A DNA stretch of 20,464 nucleotides from Granulosicoccus sp964498925 (GCA_964498925.1 CAZCKD010000040.1:1-20464), one strand, 5' to 3'; positions 8,364-16,402 are shown, counted from the stretch's first letter. Translations and numbers: made by a program. The notes: generated by a model from the letters alone, not told the origin.

Positions 8364-8978
8364 CTACTCATGCGAACCACTCTTTTCGGATAACGGGTGG
8401 TCTTCGATATATTCGAGAGCTGCATTTTTTAATGACGGATAAAACGCCTCAAAATTGGGCTCCAGCGTATCTCGGATGGAGGCTAATTCAGTTTGTCCCA
8501 GACCCAGTACGGAAAACCGTGGAGAACGGCTAGCTAATCGAGAGAGCGTAAATTCGATGGAAGACAGGTGAACATTATTCTCTAAAATTTCACGCTCTTT
8601 GAGTAAGCGCCTGAACCGATTTAAAGATTCAGGAAGTACCTGCTCAAATTCAGCCAACGCTTGATGAATATTTTGGGCATGTTCGCTCAGCGTGATATCA
8701 CTCACCGCCTTCCAGCTTCTGGCCAGATAATGATCGAACAGAACGTCAACAACGATCCCGCTAAAACGCCTGGGCAATTGCTGGATATCAGCCCTTGCGG
8801 CCTGCAGTGCTGGAAAGCTGTCTGTGTAAATATCCAGAAAACGGTGCATTCTTATGCCGCGCTCAACCGCTTCAGGAAATTGAGACAGGTCACGGCCCCG
8901 GACAAAATCGCCACAAAACTGACCAGCGATTAACGCGTCATCATCAAATCCCATTAACGAATGGGCGAGGAAATTCAT
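8364..8978 (-). CDS. acpH: Acyl carrier protein phosphodiesterase
   Basis: AcpH (YajB family) removes the 4'-phosphopantetheine arm from holo-ACP, giving apo-ACP. The 204 residues compare with 193 in E. coli. The N-terminal MNFLAH, DFVRG (Asp24), GIRMHRFLD (His45) and VVDVLFDHYLAR (Asp82/His83) match the family's conserved metal and active-site segments, and SRLASRSPR matches the C-terminal half. GGAG lies 8 bases before the ATG. It is divergent from moeB, with only 33 bases between start codons, and precedes ppk1. It may share a transcript with ppk1, although no functional link between them is known to me. Confidence 0.9.
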   Translation of the reverse strand: MNFLAHSLMGFDDDALIAGQFCGDFVRGRDLSQFPEAVERGIRMHRFLDIYTDSFPALQAARADIQQLPRRFSGIVVDVLFDHYLARSWKAVSDITLSEHAQNIHQALAEFEQVLPESLNRFRRLLKEREILENNVHLSSIEFTLSRLASRSPRFSVLGLGQTELASIRDTLEPNFEAFYPSLKNAALEYIEDHPLSEKSGSHE

Positions 8979-9011
8979 GCCGGTGCTCCGTAAAACGTTA
9001 TCCTAGGCATT

Positions 9012-9776
9012 ATGGACCTGACACCCGATAATCGATATAGCCGACACACCAATCTTGCGCAAATTGGTGAAGACGGTCAAAAGCGAATTCATGAAAGCCA
9101 TATTTTGATTGTGGGTATGGGTGGTTTGGGATCCCCTGCAGCCCTGTATTTAGCAGCTGCAGGTGTGGGACGACTGACATTCTCTGATTTTGATACGGTC
9201 GAATTATCCAATCTTCAACGACAGATCGCTCATAACACCGAGCGCGTTGGCCAGCTTAAAACAGAATCGGCGAAAACTGCGTGTCTGCAGATAAACCCAG
9301 ACTGCAATATCAATACCCTTGAATATGCGCTTGAAGAGAATGATTTAAACACTCTGGTGCCAGACTGCGACGTGGTTCTAGATTGTAGTGACAACTTCCC
9401 GACTCGATTCGCCGTCAACGCTGCATGTGTACAACACAAAGTGCCCTTAGTCAGTGGAGCAGCCATTCGATTCGATGGGCAAATCAGTGTTTATGATTCC
9501 AGGAAAAGCGACGCACCTTGCTACGGTTGTCTCTACGGAAAAGGCACAGCGAACGCTGACACCTGCGCCCAAGCTGGAATACTTGGCCCGGTCGTTGGAA
9601 TGGTTGGATGCATCCAGGCTATTGAAGCCTTAAAACTCATAACAAACATTGGCGATAGCCTGGCAGGCAGGCTGGTTCTATTTGACGGATTGTCGATGGA
9701 CTGGAACGAAATAAAAATCAACAAAAATCCGAAGTGTAACGTCTGCGGATCATCTGACGATCAGCCCAGCAATTAA
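9012..9776 (+). CDS. moeB: MoeB/ThiF-type adenylyltransferase
   Basis: This E1-like enzyme adenylates the C-terminal glycine of a ubiquitin-like sulfur carrier (MoaD in molybdopterin synthesis, or ThiS). It has 254 residues (E. coli MoeB 249). It shows RYSRH near the start, the ATP-binding GMGGLGS (35-41), the SDFDTVELSNLQRQI region with Arg70, and DCSDNFPTR (Asp127). Two zinc CxxC pairs are at Cys170/Cys173 and Cys242/Cys245, and a cysteine at 185 in ADTCAQAG matches the ThiF/MoeB loop. MoeB is preferred because moeB follows prmC in Pseudomonas-type gene order. No moaD or thiS is in the window, so the sulfur carrier is unproven. The start has only a weak AGG 4 bases upstream. Confidence 0.85.
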   Translation: MDLTPDNRYSRHTNLAQIGEDGQKRIHESHILIVGMGGLGSPAALYLAAAGVGRLTFSDFDTVELSNLQRQIAHNTERVGQLKTESAKTACLQINPDCNINTLEYALEENDLNTLVPDCDVVLDCSDNFPTRFAVNAACVQHKVPLVSGAAIRFDGQISVYDSRKSDAPCYGCLYGKGTANADTCAQAGILGPVVGMVGCIQAIEALKLITNIGDSLAGRLVLFDGLSMDWNEIKINKNPKCNVCGSSDDQPSN

Positions 9777-9809
9777 GCTCGTCATGAGCCTATTGCCGGG
9801 CTGTCTTTT
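9762..9809 (+). terminator. Rho-independent terminator of moeB
   Basis: CAGCCCAGCAAT (9762-9773) pairs with ATTGCCGGGCTG (9792-9803), a 12-base stem with one mismatch. A second small hairpin sits inside the loop (GCTC 9777-9780 with GAGC 9786-9789). TCTTTT follows directly. The left arm lies in the last codons of moeB and the stop codon (9774-9776) is in the loop. The T-run is only on the plus side, so it serves moeB and not the opposing GH16 gene. Confidence 0.8.
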
Positions 9810-9846
9810 ACTGCGCTGATTGAATACTCACCTCAGCGTCATCGTT

Positions 9847-11949
9847 TTATTGTCCGAACGTCGCCGTTCCGAGGAACGCTTCCCGCTGAAATACCCGAAT
9901 GTAATCAACTTCAAACTGGATCGGAAAAGAATCTGTATTCGAGACATCCGGCGTCGGTGCCCATGCGCTTCCAGCCACAAGATAATTGACGATGTTCATC
10001 GGCTGCCGTGAAACCTGCGGGCCGAACAAACGCTTTACTTCTACCCCATCGATGTACCAGATAACCAACTGAGGTTCCCACAAGACACTAAAGGTGTGCC
10101 ATTCATCGTTATCGGCGTAAGTACCACCATCTGGTCTAGCGAAGGACATCGTAGGCGCACTTCGAGTGATTCCAGTATTCGGATCACCGAAATGGTACGT
10201 CTGGAACGCATCTTCATCACCGAACGGATTCTCTCCAAGGTATTCCACGATGTCGATTTCAGGGGCATGAAAATTAACACCGTTACCTGCATATCGATGG
10301 TAAAGATAAAAACTGGATAATGCACCTGGAACGCCACTGACCTTAAAACGCCCTTCGGTATAGCCGTAGATAAACTGGAATTTATCGTGCGTTGAAATAG
10401 CACCGGAAAGAAATTCACACCGATCAAGCCCTGTTGCATCTATCTCATCGCACACAGGCGGCAAGTTGGCTCTAAGCTCATCAGTAACCGGACTTGCATT
10501 AATGATCATTGACTCACCCGTAAAGGTAAACGGGTCATAACCGAAATCAGGATTCTCTTGTGTGTTAACGAAATACTGTTGCTCACCATTAATAATTCTG
10601 GAATCTCCCCAGGTCAAACCGGTATTCCACTTCGTATCGTCGATTTCATCACCGTTAAACTCGTCTGAAAATACCAGCTCAAAGCCATCCAGCCAGTTGC
10701 CGGTATCGCTCAGAGGCGTGTCATTGACAAACGTATCGTTCACACCCTTATAGAAATCGCGGTAAAGCGGCACTACCGCATCCTGCTCCAGCAGATAGGT
10801 AATGGTTAACGGGTCAGACAGTGCGGATTCCATACCCTCATTATCGACTGCAGATACTTCATACGTGTACGTTTGCCCCGGTATGGGCTGATTGAACGAA
10901 CACTGATGCAGGCGTTCATCAAAACGCGTGAAGTTACAATCAATAAACGAGGTAGTGTCCCAGAACTTATTTATTTCTGCCTGACTACCAGACTCAGGAT
11001 CGGTTTGATCCTCTCTGATTTGATAGACAACGCCATCGCTTCTATAGATGTTGTATTGAACGACTTCGACATCGTCATTAGCAGGTGCCCAACTGAACTC
11101 CGACCAATTATTAGATACTAGATCGAGTCTCAGGTTCTTTGGTTGTGTAGGTGGGCCGCCAGCAACACTTGCCTCCGAATCGTTTTCAAGCAATGATCCG
11201 AACGGATCATCAGGATTAGGTGACGCAATGGGATCGTTGAAGGCAACGGCTCCGACAACGAGACCATCAAAGCGCTCTGCTGTCGTGAGGTTGATGACAT
11301 TGTAAACACCGTCAACCACATCGCAAAAGGTACCGCCTTGGCATATTTCTGCAAAGGTATTAGCATCTTGCACTTGATACCAACCGTCGTCCGGCCAGGA
11401 AATCCGTGACCCGACCACCATGACGGAATCAACGATAGGATCCGGATCAGGGTCGGTGCCACCGCCACCGGTAGTACCACCTACGACAATAGAATTGAAT
11501 CTCGTACCGGTTGTATGATTGATAACATGGAACACACCCTCACCTGTTGCGCAGGACAAGCCACCTTCGCACACGGATTCGAACGTCAATGCATTCTGAA
11601 CTTGATACCAGCCATCGTCCGGCCAGCTGATAACACCGTTATTGACGGTGACGTCAGATGAAGATTCGCCGACTCGAATGCCGTCAAAGCGCTCACCCGT
11701 TGTATGGTTAATGACGTTGTAAACACCTGCGTCAACGTCACATGAGCTCCCACCCTCACACACTGAGTTGAAAGTATCTGCGTTTTGCACTTGATACCAA
11801 CCATCGTCCGGCCAGGAGATTTCGTTGCCAGATACGCTGGGTGCAGCCGTTACAGTTTGCGAAAATGAAAACAGTACAGAAGCTGCCAGCGCAACGCGCG
11901 GAAATGAAGTTCTGACATGTCCAATACGTCTAGAGCTTTTAGAGTTCAC
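9847..11949 (-). CDS. Secreted GH16 glycoside hydrolase with N-terminal repeats
   Basis: This is a 700-residue secreted enzyme. Domains in order are: signal peptide (1-36, ending TAA-AP); three 50-residue repeats (44-93, 107-156, 183-232) starting ISWPDDGWYQVQ; a Gly/Asp-Pro-rich linker before repeat 3; an FnIII-like domain (about 267-385, PPTQPKNLRL to SDPLTITYL); and a GH16 jelly-roll (about 422-688). The GH16 signature is EIDIVE, with nucleophile Glu564, Asp566 and acid/base Glu569. WHTFSVLWEPQLVIWYIDG and the C-terminal FEVDYIRVFQ are typical of the family. GH16 enzymes cut beta-1,3/1,4-glucans, agar, carrageenan or related polymers. EIDIVEYLG resembles laminarinase-like members, but the substrate is not established. 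The start is GTG with AAGGA about 12 bases upstream. It stands alone among housekeeping genes, with no transporter or other sugar gene nearby. Confidence 0.9.
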   Translation of the reverse strand: MNSKSSRRIGHVRTSFPRVALAASVLFSFSQTVTAAPSVSGNEISWPDDGWYQVQNADTFNSVCEGGSSCDVDAGVYNVINHTTGERFDGIRVGESSSDVTVNNGVISWPDDGWYQVQNALTFESVCEGGLSCATGEGVFHVINHTTGTRFNSIVVGGTTGGGGTDPDPDPIVDSVMVVGSRISWPDDGWYQVQDANTFAEICQGGTFCDVVDGVYNVINLTTAERFDGLVVGAVAFNDPIASPNPDDPFGSLLENDSEASVAGGPPTQPKNLRLDLVSNNWSEFSWAPANDDVEVVQYNIYRSDGVVYQIREDQTDPESGSQAEINKFWDTTSFIDCNFTRFDERLHQCSFNQPIPGQTYTYEVSAVDNEGMESALSDPLTITYLLEQDAVVPLYRDFYKGVNDTFVNDTPLSDTGNWLDGFELVFSDEFNGDEIDDTKWNTGLTWGDSRIINGEQQYFVNTQENPDFGYDPFTFTGESMIINASPVTDELRANLPPVCDEIDATGLDRCEFLSGAISTHDKFQFIYGYTEGRFKVSGVPGALSSFYLYHRYAGNGVNFHAPEIDIVEYLGENPFGDEDAFQTYHFGDPNTGITRSAPTMSFARPDGGTYADNDEWHTFSVLWEPQLVIWYIDGVEVKRLFGPQVSRQPMNIVNYLVAGSAWAPTPDVSNTDSFPIQFEVDYIRVFQREAFLGTATFGQ
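11254..11820 (-). repeat. Three 50-residue coding repeats in GH16 protein
   Basis: The repeats lie at 11820-11671, 11631-11482 and 11403-11254. Each is exactly 50 codons: ISWPDDGWYQVQ, then AxTF, a cysteine pair spaced C-x5-C (CEGGSSC, CEGGLSC, CQGGTFC), GV(Y/F)xVIN, TTxxRF and a closing VV or RV. The tryptophan- and tyrosine-rich core and the probable disulfide suggest a small extracellular binding module. DNA identity is high over the WPDDGWYQVQ part, which points to duplication. Confidence 0.9.
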
Positions 11950-11985
11950 GGAATTTGCCCGTCCTTTAACAAGTAATCAGGGGGC

Positions 11986-11991
11986 AGTATA
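11986..11991 (-). promoter_or_regulatory. Candidate -10 element of GH16 gene
   Basis: The minus strand reads TATACT here (5 of 6 to TATAAT), which puts a start site near 11979 and a leader of about 30 bases before the GTG at 11949. No good -35 is found at 16-18 bases, as would be expected if an activator were needed. Confidence 0.35.
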
Positions 11992-12043
11992 ACGACCAAA
12001 CCTTGACAAAACTTTGAATTAGCTGCGCTATGGAAGCGTACTT

Positions 12044-12059
12044 TTACCGTATTCGGTAA
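12044..12059. promoter_or_regulatory. Perfect palindrome upstream of GH16 gene
   Basis: TTACCG-TATT-CGGTAA is a perfect 6+6 dyad with a 4-base centre. It is centred about 71-72 bases upstream of the predicted GH16 start site, a usual place for an activator. It also lies downstream of hslO on the same strand, but neither side has a T-run, so an intrinsic terminator is unlikely. An operator is the better guess. Confidence 0.4.
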
Positions 12060-12108
12060 TAGATTGTGTCCTTGTAATACAAATCAGCCAAGCGTCAATA
12101 TTCCGACT

Positions 12109-13050
12109 CTAGTGCTTTGTCATGGATGGGGAGTCATCGTCTTCGCCGGCGGTTGAATCACTTGACGCAACCCCTTTAAACAACGCAGCAACATCCACCG
12201 CATCGTAAGGATAAAAGGCATCACAGAACTCGCAGGTAATTTCCACGCTACCTTGTTCTTTGACAATGTCATCGACTTCGGCTCGCCCCAACCCCAAAAG
12301 CATGCCGTCCGTACGTTCTCGCGAACAACTACAGTAAAAGCGCACATCCTCAGCATCAAATAGCCTGACTCGCTCTTCGTGAAAGATGCGATGCAATAGC
12401 GTCTCACTATCATCAAAGCAAAGTTCTTTATCACTCAAGGTTTCACACAACACAGTTGCGCGCTGCCATCCATCTGCATCGTGGTAGGTGCGTTCTTCAA
12501 CGGGCAATTTCTGCACTAGCATTCCTGCTGCACTACCTTCCCCTACCGCAAGATAGAGTCTTGTTGGTAGTTGCTCACTGGTTCGAAAATAGGCTTGCAG
12601 TGCATCCGACAATCGCTCACCTTCCAACGGAACAATGCCTTGATACGGTTCAGCATATTCACTCGCTTCGATGGAGATAATCATGCGAGCATCCTGACCA
12701 AAAACAGCTGCAAGCTGGTCGGAGTCAGGGACTGATTCCCATCGTGCCAAACCTCTAACAGTTCCTTCGTTAGTGACCTGAACCACAAGCAAATGTACCG
12801 GGCCATCTCCACGTACCTGAAGAGTCAGCTTGCCGCTAAATTTTATCGTGCTGGCTAACAGAGTTGCTGCAACAAAAGCTTCTCCCAGAACCTGTTTAAC
12901 CGTATCCGGATATTCGATTCTGGCAACAGCTTCGCCCCAGGTATCGTCCAATTGCACGAGATGACCTCGCACATCACAAGACTCTACAAGAAATTTTTGT
13001 TGTTTATCACGCTCACGCATTGTCATGGGTCCGGTAGACAAGGTCGACAT
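12109..13050 (-). CDS. hslO: Hsp33 redox-regulated chaperone
   Basis: Hsp33 is a cytoplasmic holdase switched on when oxidation releases zinc from its four cysteines. The 313 residues compare with about 292 in E. coli. The zinc motif is Cys240-x-Cys242, then 30 residues, then Cys273-x-x-Cys276 (FYCSCSRERTDG, ITCEFC), all ligands intact. The core has VRGHLVQL, GEAFVAATLLASTIKFSGKL and VRGLARWE. Family similarity starts near residue 15, and the ATG at 13050 has no clear ribosome site, so in-frame ATGs at 13026 or 13020 are possible starts. An acidic tail of about 20 residues follows the zinc domain. It lies downstream of gatB on the same strand. Confidence 0.97.
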   Translation of the reverse strand: MSTLSTGPMTMRERDKQQKFLVESCDVRGHLVQLDDTWGEAVARIEYPDTVKQVLGEAFVAATLLASTIKFSGKLTLQVRGDGPVHLLVVQVTNEGTVRGLARWESVPDSDQLAAVFGQDARMIISIEASEYAEPYQGIVPLEGERLSDALQAYFRTSEQLPTRLYLAVGEGSAAGMLVQKLPVEERTYHDADGWQRATVLCETLSDKELCFDDSETLLHRIFHEERVRLFDAEDVRFYCSCSRERTDGMLLGLGRAEVDDIVKEQGSVEITCEFCDAFYPYDAVDVAALFKGVASSDSTAGEDDDSPSMTKH

Positions 13051-13097
13051 CGTCTATCTATGGGGTCGAATAGTACCGCTACAACCCGGCAGATATA

Positions 13098-13121
13098 GCG
13101 TTGCCCTTAAAAGCGCAACGC
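13098..13121 (-). terminator. Hairpin after gatB, possible terminator
   Basis: GCGTTGC (13098-13104) and GCAACGC (13115-13121) form a 7-base GC-rich stem with a 10-base loop, just past the gatB stop. There is no T-run after it on the minus strand, so it may only be a weak or Rho-assisted terminator or an RNA-stabilising hairpin between gatB and hslO. Confidence 0.4.
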
Positions 13122-13127
13122 AGGCAA

Positions 13128-14564
13128 TTAACCTTTTAGCTTCTCGCGCAATATCTGATTAAGTTGGGCCGGATTTGCTTTGCCTTTAGATGCCTTCATG
13201 ACAGAGCCAACGAAGAAAGATAATAATTTCTCTTTGCCTGCCCGATACTCCGCAAGCTGTGACGGATTAGCGGCAATGACTTCATCAATCATTGATTCGA
13301 TCGCGCCGGTGTCCGTTATTTGTTTCAAGCCTTTAGCTTCAATGATCTGATCAACTTCGCCCTCGCCGGCCCATAGTGATTCGAAAACCTGTTTACCCAA
13401 CTTGCCGGAAAGCGTGCCGTCATCAATACGTTGAATAAGCTGAGACAGTTGCGATGCGCTAACAGGCACATCAGCAATGTCGACATCTTCCTTATTCATT
13501 CGTCCTGACAGATCCCCTAGCATCCAGTTAGCCGCTAGTTTTGGTGCGAAAGATTGACCATCAAGAACCGCTTCAAAATAATCAGCGGTTTGCCGATCAT
13601 TACATAATGCTTGAGCATCACTAGCCGGAAGCTCATAAGACTCCATGAAACGCGACCGTCGTTTGCCTGGCAATTCGGGCATCGTTTCAGCGACGGATGC
13701 GATAAACGCATCGTCAATGACTAACGGAGGCAAATCGGGATCGGGGAAGTAACGATAGTCGTTGGCTTCCTCTTTACTTCTCATGGATCGGGTTTCGTCA
13801 TTGTCTGCATCATATAAACGAGTTTCCTGAACAATCTGTCCACCACTCTCCAATATGTCGATTTGACGTTCTACTTCAAAGTCGATAGCCCGTTCCAGGA
13901 ATCGAAACGAATTGACGTTTTTAACTTCTGTACGTGTTCCTAGTGTGTCACTACCCAACGGTCTAATCGAAATATTGGCATCACAACGAAACGAACCCTC
14001 TTGCATATTGCCATCGCAGATATCGATATATCGAACCAATGAATGAATGTGTTTTGCATAGGCCACTGCTTCAACAGCGGAGCGCATATCAGGCTCTGAG
14101 ACGATTTCTAAAAGAGGCGTACCTGCGCGATTTAAATCGATACCGGTTGAACCTTCAAATAGATCATGTACCGATTTACCAGCGTCTTCTTCAAGATGCG
14201 CCCGGGTTAGGCCCACCTGCTTTTCCTGCCCATCTGGCAGCGTGATAGTAATAGTGCCCTCACCCACGATCGGGAAAGCCATTTGAGAGATCTGATACCC
14301 CTTAGGGAGATCCGGATAAAAATAATTTTTTCTGGCAAAAACCGATCGGTGCGTGATATCAGCTTCAGTGGCCAGAGCAAACTTTACGGCCATACTCACA
14401 ACGCCGCTGTTTACCACGGGGAGCACACCCGGTAGACCGAGATCGACAGCACAAGCCTGAGTATTAGGCTCGGCACCAAACGCTGTGGATGCCCCTGAAA
14501 AGATTTTCGATTGTGTTGCCAGCTGTGCGTGAATTTCCAGCCCGATAACAGTTTCCCAAGCCAT
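13128..14564 (-). CDS. gatB: Asp/Glu-tRNA amidotransferase subunit B
   Basis: GatB binds misacylated Glu-tRNA(Gln) or Asp-tRNA(Asn), phosphorylates the side chain, and receives ammonia from GatA to complete the amidation. The 478 residues match the family. Marks are WETVIGLEIHAQL at the start, ARKNYFYPDLPKGYQISQ, the EEDAGKS loop, GTPLLEIVSEPD, GNMQEGSFRCDANIS and a C-terminal YqeY-like tail (AGKEKLLSFFVGSVMKASKGKANP). The zinc cysteines found in some bacterial GatBs are not present around residues 23-45, as in the Pseudomonas protein. AAAGGA lies 8 bases before the ATG. It follows gatA by 12 bases. Confidence 0.98.
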   Translation of the reverse strand: MAWETVIGLEIHAQLATQSKIFSGASTAFGAEPNTQACAVDLGLPGVLPVVNSGVVSMAVKFALATEADITHRSVFARKNYFYPDLPKGYQISQMAFPIVGEGTITITLPDGQEKQVGLTRAHLEEDAGKSVHDLFEGSTGIDLNRAGTPLLEIVSEPDMRSAVEAVAYAKHIHSLVRYIDICDGNMQEGSFRCDANISIRPLGSDTLGTRTEVKNVNSFRFLERAIDFEVERQIDILESGGQIVQETRLYDADNDETRSMRSKEEANDYRYFPDPDLPPLVIDDAFIASVAETMPELPGKRRSRFMESYELPASDAQALCNDRQTADYFEAVLDGQSFAPKLAANWMLGDLSGRMNKEDVDIADVPVSASQLSQLIQRIDDGTLSGKLGKQVFESLWAGEGEVDQIIEAKGLKQITDTGAIESMIDEVIAANPSQLAEYRAGKEKLLSFFVGSVMKASKGKANPAQLNQILREKLKG

Positions 14565-14576
14565 AATAATGATCCT

Positions 14577-16031
14577 TTAGTCGATCGCAGCCGGCGACTG
14601 TAAATGCCAATCGGTGTCCATCTGATACCGATGCGCAAGATTAAGCAAACGCGCTTCTTCGTAGGCAGGTGCCACGAGTTGTAATCCAACCGGCAATCCT
14701 TCCGAGAAACCACACGGTGCTGAAAGTCCAGGTAAGCCGGACAAGTTGGCGGACACCGTGAAAAGGTCGTTCAAATACATCGACGTCGGATCACTGGATT
14801 TTTCACCCGCAGCAAACGCTGTTGTCGGAGTTGTTGGTCCGGCAATGACGTCCACCTCTTTAAACGCATTTGTAAAGTCATTACTGACTAGCTGACGCAC
14901 TTGCTGAGCTTTTAGGTAGTAGGCATCGTAATAACCTGCCGATAATGCATAAGCACCAATGAGAATTCTGCGCTGCACTTCCGGGCCAAAACCCTCCTGG
15001 CGAGACCGCTTGTACAAGTCTTCTAGGTCCTGAGGATTTTCAGCACGGTGACCAAATCTGACACCGTCAAAACGCGATAGATTGCTAGAGGCTTCAGCCG
15101 GCGCCAGTACGTAATAGGCAGGTATGCAAAGCCCTTGATTAGGAAGACTGATTTTTTTAAGTATCGCACCAGCACTTTCCAGTTCTGCGAGCGCCGCTTG
15201 CACAACATCGCCCACGCCTGCATCTAGTCCTTCAGAAAAGTATTCCTCCGGCACACCGATTCGCAGACCTTTGATATCGGTGTCTAGCAGCGATGAAAAC
15301 GCAGGGACAGCCTCAGATGCACTGGTTGAATCTCTGGGGTCATGACCAGACATGGCTTCCAGTAACAGTGCACAGTCTTCCGCTGTGATACCAATGGGAC
15401 CACCTTGATCCAGACTGGACGCAAACGCAATCATGCCGTACCGAGAAACGCGGCCGTAGGTGGGTTTGATGCCTGTGACACCGCAAAATGCAGCCGGCTG
15501 TCTGATGGAGCCACCCGTGTCGGTACCGGTAGCAGCAGAAGCAAGCCTTGCCGCAACAACCGCCGCACTACCACCTGATGAACCGCCGGGTACACGATCG
15601 TGATTCCAAGGGTTGGCAACTGGACCGAAATAACTGTTTTCATTTGATGATCCCATGGCGAATTCATCCATATTCGCTTTACCCAGGGTCACAACACCGG
15701 CATCGTTCAATTTATCAACGACGGTTGCGTTGTACGGCGCAATGAAATTTTCCAACATGCGGGAACCACAACTGGTTCGCCGACCTTTCGTGCAAAAAAT
15801 ATCCTTATGCGCAATGGGAATGCCTGTCAGTGGACCTGCTGTTCCACCTTGAATGCGCTCATCAGCTGCAAGTGCACTTTGATGCGCGTGCTCTTGATCG
15901 ACTTGAATGTAAGCATTCAACTGAGGGTTCAATCGTTCTATGCGTTTGAAGTAGTGATCCACCAATTCAACGCTCTTCAACTCACCCTTAGCGAGCAGCG
16001 CAGCTTGCTGAGCAAGCGTCTTGTCATGCAT
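14577..16031 (-). CDS. gatA: Asp/Glu-tRNA amidotransferase subunit A
   Basis: GatA is the glutaminase that frees ammonia from glutamine and channels it to GatB. The 484 residues are typical. The amidase-signature Ser-cisSer-Lys triad is visible: Lys76 in PIAHKD, Ser151 in VPGGSSGGSAA, and Ser175 in TDTGGSIR. SNENSYFGPVANPWN and CGVTGIKPTYGRVSRYG are also characteristic. The ATG at 16031 has only a weak AGG about 9 bases upstream and lies 46 bases after gatC in the same operon. GatCAB replaces or supplements GlnRS and/or AsnRS; neither synthetase is in the window, so which amide is made is not decided. Confidence 0.98.
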   Translation of the reverse strand: MHDKTLAQQAALLAKGELKSVELVDHYFKRIERLNPQLNAYIQVDQEHAHQSALAADERIQGGTAGPLTGIPIAHKDIFCTKGRRTSCGSRMLENFIAPYNATVVDKLNDAGVVTLGKANMDEFAMGSSNENSYFGPVANPWNHDRVPGGSSGGSAAVVAARLASAATGTDTGGSIRQPAAFCGVTGIKPTYGRVSRYGMIAFASSLDQGGPIGITAEDCALLLEAMSGHDPRDSTSASEAVPAFSSLLDTDIKGLRIGVPEEYFSEGLDAGVGDVVQAALAELESAGAILKKISLPNQGLCIPAYYVLAPAEASSNLSRFDGVRFGHRAENPQDLEDLYKRSRQEGFGPEVQRRILIGAYALSAGYYDAYYLKAQQVRQLVSNDFTNAFKEVDVIAGPTTPTTAFAAGEKSSDPTSMYLNDLFTVSANLSGLPGLSAPCGFSEGLPVGLQLVAPAYEEARLLNLAHRYQMDTDWHLQSPAAID

Positions 16032-16077
16032 GTTGAAAAAACCTGTAGTCAGTTCGGACGAGGAAAGCAGATGTCAA

Positions 16078-16365
16078 TCATTCAATGACACGTGGAACCA
16101 GGAAGTAGCCATCCTGGGTCGATGGCGCCGGCTCTTGCAAACTCTCGCGCTCATTCTGTTCGGAAACAGTGTCTTCCCTGAGAAGAAGGGCCGCATTAGC
16201 AGGATGCGCCATGGGCTCAACGCCGTCTGTATCGACAGCCTGTAGCTGTTCGATTAACGAGAGCATCGAGGTCAGTTCTGCAGCCATCGGCGCAAGAGAG
16301 TCTTCAGACACGCCCAGTCTTGCCAGGTGGGCGATGGATTTTATATCGTCAGGTGTCAGGGCCAC
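16078..16365 (-). CDS. gatC: Asp/Glu-tRNA amidotransferase subunit C
   Basis: GatC is the small subunit that wraps around GatA and stabilises the GatA-GatB interface. I start it at a GTG (16365), giving 95 residues beginning VALTPDDIKSIAHLARL, which is where family members start. The C-terminal part has GVEPMAHP and the conserved LREDTV, and ends DGYFLVPRVIE. An upstream in-frame ATG at 16419 would give 113 residues, but it lies upstream of the predicted transcript start (-10 at 16403-16408) and has no ribosome site. It is first gene of gatCAB and divergent from slyX. Confidence 0.93.
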   Translation of the reverse strand: MALTPDDIKSIAHLARLGVSEDSLAPMAAELTSMLSLIEQLQAVDTDGVEPMAHPANAALLLREDTVSEQNERESLQEPAPSTQDGYFLVPRVIE

Positions 16366-16402
16366 AAACTTCGCTCGTTCTTGGTTATAAGCGCGGGAAT
16401 CT

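Noticed and set aside
8661..9031. Plus-strand frames antisense to acpH
   Set aside because: They overlap a well-supported gene and show no recognisable domain.
11130..11480. 116-residue minus-strand frame within the GH16 gene
   Set aside because: It is a shadow frame: it arises from the repeat coding sequence read in another frame and resembles no protein family.
11254..11820. Regular direct repeats suggesting a CRISPR or minisatellite
   Set aside because: The repeats are in frame, conserved as protein, unevenly spaced (63 and 76 codons), and inside a clear secreted enzyme.
12003..12032. Plus-strand TTGACA at 12003-12008 as a promoter
   Set aside because: There is no acceptable -10 at 16-18 bases, and the next genes on that side run on the minus strand.
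13128..14564. Missing zinc cysteines in GatB as a defect
   Set aside because: Other gammaproteobacterial GatBs also lack them, so this is normal for the group.
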